Below are positions 6,278 to 12,926 of a stretch of 14,170 nt of DNA, piece after piece (position 1 is the first letter of the stretch; the number at the start of each line of letters is the position of its first letter). The notes under the pieces are model-generated. The model searched no databases and was not told the origin of the DNA. It was given only the letters and a program-made list of their open reading frames with translations. Source of the DNA: Calditrichota bacterium. GTDB lineage: Bacteria > Calditrichota > Calditrichia > Calditrichales > Calditrichaceae. The position numbers and the translations under genes are program-made. The stretch covers positions 1 through 14,170 of the forward strand of contig JAJRSN010000098.1 of the NCBI GenBank assembly GCA_024278715.1, read 5' to 3'.

Positions 6278-8488
6278 ATGTCTATGAAAAAAACATTTGC
6301 ATTAACCCCCGGAGATCATCTTTGTCTTATTTATAGTGATGAAAAGGCGCATCAAAACATTATTACACAGTATATTTTAGACGGCATCAAAAAAAACCAA
6401 AAAATAATTTATATTCATGATTCTCACCCCCGGAGTACAATTCTCAATTATCTTAACTTAGATGAATCAGACTCTGAAAAATCTCTTCAACAAGGACAAT
6501 GTGTGTTTTTAAGCAGCGACAAAGCCTATCTTAAAAAGGGTGTGTTTGATCCCCACAGAATGATTGAATTGTTAAAAGAAGAAACCCAGAAGGCGCTTTC
6601 CGAAGGGTTTTCGGGTTTGCGGGTGACGGGGGAGATGTCGTGGGCTTTGCGGGACGCGCCCGGTTCGGAAAGGTTGGTCGAATACGAATCGCGATTAAAC
6701 GAATTTTTTCCGGGTAGTCAATGTATCGGACTCTGTCAGTACGATCGAAAACAATTTGATCCTTTGTTATTATTACAAATTTTAAAAACACATCCCTGGG
6801 TTATGATTGATGATCAGATTTATGATAATTTTTATTTTGTGCCTCACGAAGATTTTGAGAGCGGGAATCAGGCTCAAAAAGAGTTGAACCGCCTGATAGA
6901 TAATTTAATCAAAAAAGAACCCGATGAAATGCAAATGTTCGGGAGCGCCCGGGAAACCCGAAAAATGAAAGACGAACCGCAACTGCTTCTCGAATCAAAC
7001 CTGGCAATGATCTGTTTTGCCGATGTTACCGGTCGAATTGTCCGCGTTAATCAACGTTTTGCTGATGTGTTCGGGAAAACAAAAGAGGAACTGGAAGGAA
7101 AACTTTTAAAAGAGGTTTATTCAAATTTTAACAAAAAAGCATTGCGGGACGTACAGGAAATTATTCGGACGGGAAAACCGAAATTTCAATTTATTGAAAA
7201 GTATGATACTCCCGAAGGTTCCCGTTGGTATATTACGGATAAAATGCCCGTAAAAGATGCCGACGGCTCGGTAAGCGGCGTACTGATGTTTGCTCAGGAT
7301 ATTACCGAACAAAAAAGCGCCGAAAAAAATCTGAAAAATGAAAGATATCTTTTTCAGACGTTAATCGATCAATTACCGGATAAAATATTTTTTAAAGATG
7401 AAAAACACAGGTTTATCCGGGTAAACAAAGCCAAAGCCGACGAACAAAACACAACTCCCGAAGCAATGATCGGCAAAACCGATTTTGACTTTTTCCCTCC
7501 GGAAATCGCAAAAGAGACCATGGCAGACGACGAGCGAGTGTTTAGAACCGGCAAACCGATTATTGACAAAGAAGAACGGATTTTTGTCCGCGGGCAGGAA
7601 CAATGGGCTTCGGTGACAAAACTGCCGTTCTATGATTCCGACGGTAAAATAATCGGAACAATAGGTATTTACAGGGACATAACCCAACAAAAACAAGACA
7701 AAATTCGCATTAACCATCTTAACCGGGTTTTACGCGCCATACGAAATGTAAATCAGTTGATCACGCAGGAAAAAGTCAGAGACAGATTAATTCAGAAATC
7801 GTGCGACCTGTTAACCGAAACCAGGGGTTATTCCAGCGCGTGGATCATCCTATTGAAAGATTACAAAATTATTAGCTCTGCCCAGGCGGGTTTGGGAAAT
7901 ACGTTTCAGGAGCTTTTGACAAAGTTTGAACAGAGAGATTTGAACGAATGTTCTGTTCGCGCGCTTAAACAACAGGAGATCGTTTTATTAGAGCCGAATG
8001 AGGAAACCTGTGCGAATTGTCCCTTATGGGGCAAGGAGCCTGAAAACAGAGAACTAACGATCAGTCTTGAATATGAAGGAGAGATTTTTGGCATATTCTC
8101 GGTTTCGATAAGCAGAAATCTTTCTCTTGATCCCGATGAGCATTTATTATTCAAAGAAATTGCCGGAGATTTAAGCTTTGCGCTTCATTCTATTGAGGAA
8201 GAAGAAAGACGAAAGGCGATGGAGAAAAAACTGAAGGAGAGTAACCAACGCTATTTCGCTTTGTTTGAATTTGCAAACGACGCCATATTTTTGATGGATA
8301 AAACCAAATTCCTGGATTGCAATAAAAAGACCCTCGAGATATTCGGTTGTGAAGTTCCCGGTGATATTATCGGGCATTCTCCGTGGGAATTTTCTCCGGA
8401 AATGCAGCCGGACGGAATAACCTCTCGCGAAAAAGCCCTTGGGTACATTAAGGCGGCATGGAACGGAAATCCGCAGCGGTTTTACTGA
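6278..8488 (+). CDS. Hybrid sensor kinase, N-terminal part: MEDS-PAS-PAS-GAF-PAS (ended by in-frame TGA)
   Basis: This is the sensory half (736 residues) of a single large kinase gene that continues in frame to 10522. Residues about 8-192 form a MEDS domain, opening with TPGDHLCLIY and containing RVTGEMSWALRD, known from methanogen/methylotroph sensors such as DcmR. PAS domains follow at about 235-350 and 355-475, ending in AQDITEQK and YRDITQQK, then a GAF domain at about 480-640 with a CANCPLW cysteine pair, then a third PAS from about 655. There are no membrane segments, so sensing is probably cytosolic. A TGA at 8486-8488 falls inside PAS3, just after RFY, where PAS sequences normally carry Trp. 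The protein up to here lacks any kinase domain. AGGGTGA at 6268-6274 sits better with the ATG at 6284 (Met3) than with the one at 6278. Confidence 0.85.
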   Translation: MSMKKTFALTPGDHLCLIYSDEKAHQNIITQYILDGIKKNQKIIYIHDSHPRSTILNYLNLDESDSEKSLQQGQCVFLSSDKAYLKKGVFDPHRMIELLKEETQKALSEGFSGLRVTGEMSWALRDAPGSERLVEYESRLNEFFPGSQCIGLCQYDRKQFDPLLLLQILKTHPWVMIDDQIYDNFYFVPHEDFESGNQAQKELNRLIDNLIKKEPDEMQMFGSARETRKMKDEPQLLLESNLAMICFADVTGRIVRVNQRFADVFGKTKEELEGKLLKEVYSNFNKKALRDVQEIIRTGKPKFQFIEKYDTPEGSRWYITDKMPVKDADGSVSGVLMFAQDITEQKSAEKNLKNERYLFQTLIDQLPDKIFFKDEKHRFIRVNKAKADEQNTTPEAMIGKTDFDFFPPEIAKETMADDERVFRTGKPIIDKEERIFVRGQEQWASVTKLPFYDSDGKIIGTIGIYRDITQQKQDKIRINHLNRVLRAIRNVNQLITQEKVRDRLIQKSCDLLTETRGYSSAWIILLKDYKIISSAQAGLGNTFQELLTKFEQRDLNECSVRALKQQEIVLLEPNEETCANCPLWGKEPENRELTISLEYEGEIFGIFSVSISRNLSLDPDEHLLFKEIAGDLSFALHSIEEEERRKAMEKKLKESNQRYFALFEFANDAIFLMDKTKFLDCNKKTLEIFGCEVPGDIIGHSPWEFSPEMQPDGITSREKALGYIKAAWNGNPQRFY
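8486..8488 (+). other. In-frame TGA at the conserved PAS tryptophan
   Basis: The frame reads ...CGG TTT TAC TGA CAG CAC ATC CGA AAA AAC GGC, giving RFY-stop-QHIRKNG and on through FDAEVSLNRLELDGQSY into the downstream kinase. Trp (TGG) is the usual residue here in PAS domains of this type (the W of F-x-W-x-H-R-K-D-G), so one G-to-A change would restore a 1414-residue protein. The following base is C; UGA-C is a weak termination context in bacteria. TGA is a genuine stop for other genes in this window, so it is not globally reassigned. Confidence 0.88.
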
Positions 8489-8566
8489 CAGCACATCCGA
8501 AAAAACGGCACTCCCTTCGATGCGGAGGTATCGCTGAATCGTCTTGAACTTGACGGGCAATCGTAT

Positions 8567-10522
8567 TTGCAGGCAATAGTCAGAGATATCAGCGAACAAA
8601 AGCGCGCCGAAAACGCATTAAAAGAGAGTGAACGGAAATTGCGCACCTTGATGAGCAATCTCCCGGGAATGGCTTACCGGTGTAAAAACGACCCGAATTG
8701 GACGATGGAATTTGTTTCGGAAGGGTGTACCGATTTAACGGGTTATTCGCCCGAAGAATTAATTAACAACAACAAACTTTCTTACAACGATATCATTATG
8801 CCTGAGGACCGTAAATACGTTTACGAAGAGGTTCAGAAAGCGCTGAAAGAAAGAAGATCGTTTACTTTAACCTACAGGATGATTACCAAATCCGGTGAAA
8901 TTCGCTGGGCTTGGGAACAAGGACGGGGCGTGTTTGACGAAAACGGAAAGCTGATAGCCCTTGAGGGATTTGTCGCGGATATTACAATGCGTAAGTTAGC
9001 CGTTGAGGCGCTGACAAAAAGCGAAGAGAAATTCCGTACCATTTTTGACAATGCCGGCGATGCCATTTTTATTCATGATTTGAACGGAGAGTTATTCGAT
9101 GTAAACAATATTGCCTGTGAATTATGCGGCTGCGACAAAGAAGTGCTATTAAAGAAGAACTTCTATAAATTTGAATCGTCGGAACAACAAAAACATATAA
9201 CGGATCAAAAGAACGAACTGCTGGAAAAAAAACGCATAATATTCGAAACAAATTTTGTAAAATGCGACGGTTTCGAAATGCCGGTGGAGATCAGCAGCAA
9301 AATCATTCAATTTGAAGGCAAACAGTTGGTTTTGAGTATTGTTCGTGATATTACGAAGCGTAAAAAGCTGGAAGAGCAGTTTTTTCAGGCGCAAAAAATG
9401 GAATCCATCGGTAAACTGGCTGGCGGCGTGGCTCATGATTTTAACAATATCTTGACCGTTATTCAGGGCTACTCGGAATTGTTGCTAAGCGCGTCAAATA
9501 AGGATGAAAGATTTTTCGAGAAAATTAAGCAGATAAAAAAAGCGGCGGAACGCGGCAGCAAGTTGACCAACAAGCTTCTGATCTTTAGTCGAAAGCAGGT
9601 GTTTAAAACTCAGCTTTTTCTGCTCAATGATGTTCTGAAAGATATTAAACCCATGTTAGTCCGATTAATCGGAGAAGACGTTGAAATTATCATAATCCCA
9701 GGCGAGGGAATAAAACCCGTGAATGCGGACAGAAGTCAAATTGAACAGGCGATTATCAATCTTGCCGTTAATGCCCGCGACGCCATGCCTAAGGGAGGCA
9801 AATTGATTCTCGAGACGCGGCAGGTTGTTATCGATAAATCCTTTGCCAAGATGCATCCCGAAGTAAAACCGGGAAATTATTGTCTGCTTATGGTCAGTGA
9901 TACGGGCATAGGAATGGATAGAAAGGTAAAGAGCAGAATTTTTGAGCCCTTTTTTACAACCAAAGAAAGAGGAAAAGGAACGGGCTTGGGTCTTTCGATG
10001 GTTTACGGAGTGATAAAGCAGAGCGGCGGATATATTTATGTTTACAGCGAGTTAGAAAAAGGCACGACTTTTAATATATATCTCCCATCAATCGAAGAAC
10101 AAGTCAGCGCACCGGTAAAAGAAATCAAGGAAATTCCTCACCCGAAAGGGAACGAGACCATTCTGTTGGTTGAAGACGACGATATGGTGCGCAATCTCGT
10201 GGTAACAATTATGAAAGCCCACGGTTATCAGGTTTTAGAGGCGCGCAACGGCTTTGAAGGCTTGCAAATTTTTGAAAATAGGACGGAACACATTAATCTG
10301 GTCATAACCGATGTTGTGATGCCGGGAATGAACGGCGGAGAACTTTACCAAAAAATTTTAAAAATTCGTCCCGATATCAAAATAATTTTCATATCGGGAT
10401 ATATGGAAAATGTTATTGCGCAGCACGGCGTTTTGGATGAAGGAGTGCCTCTGCTGCATAAACCGTTTACGCCCGCCGAACTGTTGAAAAAGATACGAAC
10501 GGTTCTGGATAAAAAAGAGTGA
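8567..10522 (+). CDS. Hybrid sensor kinase, C-terminal part: PAS-PAS-HisKA-HATPase-REC
   Basis: Coding sequence in this frame starts right after the TGA at 8486-8488. 8567 (TTG) is only the first possible start and has no ribosome-binding site, so this half is best seen as the continuation of the 6278 gene. Numbered from 8567, it has the end of PAS3 (AIVRDISEQK), PAS4 at about 25-145, PAS5 at about 150-268, then HisKA with the phosphorylated His290 in GGVAHDFNNIL. The HATPase follows, with N-box INLAVNARDAM, DTGIGM (445-450), EPFFTT and GTGLGL (471-476). A receiver comes last, at about 528-650, with Asp537/538, phosphoacceptor Asp582 (TDVVMPGMNG), Ser610 and Lys632. All catalytic residues are intact. 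The stop codon is the first element of a stop-codon array. If translated alone, it would be a kinase without MEDS and GAF sensing. Confidence 0.9.
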   Translation: MQAIVRDISEQKRAENALKESERKLRTLMSNLPGMAYRCKNDPNWTMEFVSEGCTDLTGYSPEELINNNKLSYNDIIMPEDRKYVYEEVQKALKERRSFTLTYRMITKSGEIRWAWEQGRGVFDENGKLIALEGFVADITMRKLAVEALTKSEEKFRTIFDNAGDAIFIHDLNGELFDVNNIACELCGCDKEVLLKKNFYKFESSEQQKHITDQKNELLEKKRIIFETNFVKCDGFEMPVEISSKIIQFEGKQLVLSIVRDITKRKKLEEQFFQAQKMESIGKLAGGVAHDFNNILTVIQGYSELLLSASNKDERFFEKIKQIKKAAERGSKLTNKLLIFSRKQVFKTQLFLLNDVLKDIKPMLVRLIGEDVEIIIIPGEGIKPVNADRSQIEQAIINLAVNARDAMPKGGKLILETRQVVIDKSFAKMHPEVKPGNYCLLMVSDTGIGMDRKVKSRIFEPFFTTKERGKGTGLGLSMVYGVIKQSGGYIYVYSELEKGTTFNIYLPSIEEQVSAPVKEIKEIPHPKGNETILLVEDDDMVRNLVVTIMKAHGYQVLEARNGFEGLQIFENRTEHINLVITDVVMPGMNGGELYQKILKIRPDIKIIFISGYMENVIAQHGVLDEGVPLLHKPFTPAELLKKIRTVLDKKE

Positions 10523-10545
10523 CAAAGTGACGAAGTGACAAGTAA
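10517..10545 (+). repeat. Heptad-type stop-codon array at the end of the kinase gene
   Basis: The gene's own stop (TGA 10520) is followed by TGA at 10528 and 10536 and TAA at 10543, in repeats of the form AAGTGAC. Spacing of 8, 8 and 7 bases closes all three frames within 19 bases. The pattern runs into the 24-bp tandem repeat, whose units also carry a TAA every seven bases. Confidence 0.8.
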
Positions 10546-10546
10546 A

Positions 10547-10656
10547 ATTAAAGATTAAAGTTCTTACAAGATTAAAGATTAAAGTTCTTACAAGATTAAA
10601 GATTAAAGTTCTTACAAGATTAAAGATTAAAGTCCTTACAAGATTAAAGATTAAAG
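10547..10656 (+). repeat. 24-bp tandem repeat, about 4.6 copies
   Basis: The unit is two copies of ATTAAAG followed by TTCTTACAAG. Four full units start at 10547, 10571, 10595 and 10619, and a final ATTAAAGATTAAAG ends at 10656. The only differences are one T-to-C change in the fourth unit. Near-perfect identity suggests recent expansion by slippage. Translation of the opposite strand (repeating LIFNLVRT) is a by-product of the repeat. Confidence 0.95.
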
Positions 10657-10781
10657 CAATGACAGTAAACGGCAATCTTTGCCTCTTAACAATCTAACCG
10701 CTAAACTGCTAAACTTCAATCATAAATCCGAATATCGAAATACGAAACAAATTCGAATTACCGAATGACAAAAACGTAACG
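10657..10781 (+). other. Microrepeat-rich intergenic stretch
   Basis: This stretch has no gene. It contains a second type of TAA run (TAA at 10687, 10695, 10702 and 10710, spacing 7-8) and then a CGAA-rich run (CCGAATATCGAAATACGAAAC) with a similar 8-base rhythm, ending in ACGTAACGCGTGATG. It links the 24-bp tandem repeat to the inverted-repeat arm. Confidence 0.55.
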
Positions 10782-10919
10782 CGTGATGCATGATGAATGA
10801 CAGGTAAGGAAAAAAGAAAAAGATTGTCAGAAAGCGGTGACAACAATTTATCGTGCTAAGTGAGTCGGAGAGGTCCTCTTAACGCTTATACGCTTAACCC
10901 TTAACGATAAATAGCCAGC
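10782..10919 (+). repeat. Right arm of long inverted repeat (copy 2 of terminal repeat element)
   Basis: 10800-10919 is identical to the reverse complement of 1-120; 10782-10799 matches 121-138 with two mismatches. It lies between the convergent kinase and receiver genes, in the kinase gene's orientation. After 10919 the sequence continues CGCCGCTTAACG; whether copy 1 shares this cannot be seen. The remaining 10920-11020 is about 100 bases with no visible feature. Confidence 0.93.
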
Positions 10920-11020
10920 GCCGCTTAACGAAGAAAAACCAGCAACCAGAAGCCGGTAATTCTCATCCGCTTAATACTTATCCAATATCTGACAAATTAG
11001 CCCGAAGAGAAAATCACCAA

Positions 11021-11683
11021 TCATTTTTCAAAGATAACCATTTTTGTGTTTTCGATATAGTTTTTAAAACGGATGGAATCCGCATTTCGGTATTTTTCCA
11101 GAATGGTTTTAATTTTCATAATCGCCCGTTCCAGCCGTTGCATGTACTCGATTTGTTTTTCGGTTAAGTTGTTCATATCGAGGGATTCTCTTAATAAAAA
11201 AAGGTTTCCGCTGAGTACGGTTAAGGGCTGATTGATTTCATGATTTGCCGTAACCGCCATGGCTAAAATAGAACTTTGCCGTTCCAGCTCCAACAGCCTT
11301 TCATGGGTCTTTTTCAAATCCAGATGGGTGCGAATGCGGGCTAATAATTCAACCCGATTAAATGGGCGGGTAACATAGTCTGCCGCGCCGAGTTGAAAGG
11401 CTTTTTGAATTCCTTCTTCATCGTTTCGGGCGGTGAGAAAAATAATGGGGATGTATCGGGTCTTTTCTGTTGATTTTAACTTTTGACATACTTGAAAACC
11501 ATCCATTTTAGGCATCATGATATCCAATAGAATCAAATCCGGAAGTTTCTCAACGGCAATATTCAAAGCTTTAGGACTATCGAGTGTGGAAATAATCTTA
11601 AAGTTTTCTTTGGTTAAAATAGAGCTTAACAGTTGTATATTCATTCTATTATCGTCAACAATAAAAATTACTTCCTGTGCCAT
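11021..11683 (-). CDS. Response regulator receiver fused to a HisKA-type phosphoacceptor domain, no ATPase
   Basis: This 220-residue protein has a receiver (about 1-122) with Asp10/Asp11, phosphoacceptor Asp54 in LLDIMMPKMDGF, Thr84 and ADYVTRPF. The nearly invariant lysine of the K-P-F motif is Arg106. After a helical linker, residues about 135-200 match a HisKA dimerisation helix with an H-box, ANHEINQPLTVLSGN (His148). No HATPase domain follows and the downstream DNA does not encode one. The protein could therefore act as a phosphotransfer adaptor, a partner for another kinase, or a degenerate kinase. GGAGAA at 11697-11692 (minus strand) supports the ATG. It is convergent with the hybrid kinase and divergent from the M48 gene. 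Confidence 0.88.
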   Translation of the reverse strand: MAQEVIFIVDDNRMNIQLLSSILTKENFKIISTLDSPKALNIAVEKLPDLILLDIMMPKMDGFQVCQKLKSTEKTRYIPIIFLTARNDEEGIQKAFQLGAADYVTRPFNRVELLARIRTHLDLKKTHERLLELERQSSILAMAVTANHEINQPLTVLSGNLFLLRESLDMNNLTEKQIEYMQRLERAIMKIKTILEKYRNADSIRFKNYIENTKMVIFEK

Positions 11684-11761
11684 TCGATAACTTCTCCATG
11701 ATTAAATATTAATTCGATGGTCGGCTAAAACATAACATAGTTTAGCGATATGTAGTTTCAC

Positions 11762-11790
11762 TTGATTTTAATCACATGAACTTCTATTAT
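11762..11790 (+). promoter_or_regulatory. Candidate sigma-70-type promoter of the M48 gene
   Basis: TTGATT (11762-11767) and TATTAT (11785-11790) are separated by 17 bases. They match the consensus boxes at 4 of 6 and 5 of 6 positions and lie about 20 bases before the ATG at 11812. The region is AT-rich, so a chance match is possible. Confidence 0.4.
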
Positions 11791-11811
11791 TAGATAAATT
11801 TTGAGAGCGAT

Positions 11812-12537
11812 ATGACAAAGTTATTTTATTTTTTGGGAAAAAAAGTCGGTAAGTCCTGGGCGAGGGGTAAATATCTTTACTCAACTTTAACCGGTAATGA
11901 TGTCGAATCCGTTAAAGCGGAATATAATTTGGGATTAATTTTATCAAAGGACATTGAACGACAATATTCTGTTTTAGACGCTCCGTACGAGCAATTGTTG
12001 CTGGAGACTATTCTTAAACCTCTTCAATCAAGGGTAAAGAGAAAAGAGCGTTATTTTACGGTTAAGATTATTGGCAGTACCGACATGAACGCCTTCGCTC
12101 TACCCGGCGGATTCCTTTATATTACTTCCGCGCTTGTTAAAGCGTTATCCGATGATCGGGACGCTCTGGCTTTTGTGCTGGCGCATGAAATGATTCACGT
12201 AATACTTAAACATCCCTTAAAACAAATCTTGACTTCGTATTCTCTGGACGCCTTAAGCCGCATGTTTAAAGCGGGATCGACCGTCGGAATTTACGGAAAA
12301 GACTTGATTAAAAAAGTCATTAAAAGTCATTATTCTCAGGACAGAGAATTGCAGGCGGATGAATACGCCGTCCGTTTAATTTACAGCGCGGGATATGATC
12401 CGCAGGGCGCGATACGTTTATTGCAATTCTTTCAAAAATTAAAAGGAGAAAATGAGGGCTTCAATTACTTTGCCACGCATCCTCCGGTAAGCGAACGCGG
12501 GCAGCAATTGAGGCGGATAATCAAAGGGGGAGAGTGA
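11812..12537 (+). CDS. M48 family zinc metallopeptidase
   Basis: This 241-residue protein has the M48 signature: HEMIH (125-129) with zinc-binding His125 and His129 and catalytic Glu126, the third ligand Glu179 in RELQADEYAVRL, and ATHPPVSER (221-229). The preceding MNAFALPGGFLYIT (92-105) is also characteristic. M48 peptidases such as LoiP, BepA and HtpX act in envelope protein quality control. This one shows no clear signal peptide, lipobox or membrane helix; its N-terminus (about 30 residues) is basic and aromatic. Location is therefore unclear: it may be cytoplasmic or peripheral, or the true start may lie elsewhere. A weak GAGAG at 11803-11807 precedes the ATG. Its TGA stop is the first unit of a stop-codon array. 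Confidence 0.88.
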   Translation: MTKLFYFLGKKVGKSWARGKYLYSTLTGNDVESVKAEYNLGLILSKDIERQYSVLDAPYEQLLLETILKPLQSRVKRKERYFTVKIIGSTDMNAFALPGGFLYITSALVKALSDDRDALAFVLAHEMIHVILKHPLKQILTSYSLDALSRMFKAGSTVGIYGKDLIKKVIKSHYSQDRELQADEYAVRLIYSAGYDPQGAIRLLQFFQKLKGENEGFNYFATHPPVSERGQQLRRIIKGGE

Positions 12538-12560
12538 CGAGTAACGAGTAACAAGTTTAG
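12532..12560 (+). repeat. Heptad-type stop-codon array at the end of the M48 gene
   Basis: The gene's TGA (12535) is followed by TAA at 12542 and 12549, each seven bases on, and TAG at 12558. All three reading frames are closed within 17 bases. The words AGTGACG, AGTAACG and AGTAACA match those found after the STAND and kinase genes. Confidence 0.75.
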
Positions 12561-12588
12561 GTGTGTAGAGGTTCAGTTGTTTAGGATA

Positions 12589-12680
12589 AATTCCGTAGGA
12601 ATTAAACGGTAGTAGCCCAGTAATTTATTGCTGGGAACAAAGACGCCTTTCCCTTTTTTTCCGCCCTTTAGGGCAAAAGT
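12589..12680 (+). repeat. Three-hairpin repeat module, copy 2
   Basis: TTCCGTAGGAA (12591-12601), the hairpin CCCAGTAA-TTTA-TTGCTGGG (12616-12635, with one U-G pair) and GCCC-TTTA-GGGC (12663-12674) correspond in order to the module on the minus strand of 211-300. It lies downstream of the M48 gene in the same orientation. Confidence 0.75.
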
Positions 12681-12689
12681 GGAATGAGC

Positions 12690-12836
12690 CGAGTAAGAAA
12701 AAGGAAAAAAGATTGTCAGAAAGCAGAAAGTAGTAATGCGTAACAAAGTGAGAAAGTTACGAGTGACAAGTGACAAGATCGTAATGCGTGATTTAAGAGG
12801 TCCGCTTAACTCTTATACCCTTATACGCTTAACCAA
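12690..12836 (+). repeat. Diverged copy of the terminal repeat element with inserted stop array
   Basis: GGAAAAAAGATTGTCAGAAA (12710-12729) matches the core of the inverted-repeat arms. It is followed by a heptad-type TAA/TGA array (about 12731-12792), then AAGAGGTCCGCTTAACTC and a TTATAC/TTAACC tail matching the distal part of the arms. Together with 12532-12680 this is a complete version of the composite block. 12837-12926 has no further visible feature apart from the ribosome-binding site of the next gene. Confidence 0.65.
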
Positions 12837-12926
12837 TATAAGACAAAGCGGAGCGGGGAGAAAATCGTAAATCAAAAATCAGTTAACCTTATTTGGTATT
12901 AACATTCGGAACACGAGGTTCAAATT

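Noticed and set aside
8486..8488. Genome-wide TGA reassignment to Trp, or selenocysteine
   Set aside because: TGA ends four genes at sensible domain boundaries (523, 10522, 11021, 12537), and a PAS Trp site is not a selenocysteine site.
8489..8566. Frameshift between the two kinase halves
   Set aside because: The 26 codons between the TGA and the TTG at 8567 are in one frame with both halves; the break is a substitution, not an indel.
10547..10656. Possible CRISPR array
   Set aside because: The 24-bp units are contiguous with no variable spacers and no cas genes nearby.
10358..10675. Minus-strand open frame with repeated LIFNLVRT
   Set aside because: The repeat is only the translation of the 24-bp tandem repeat, and the rest overlaps the receiver domain antisense.
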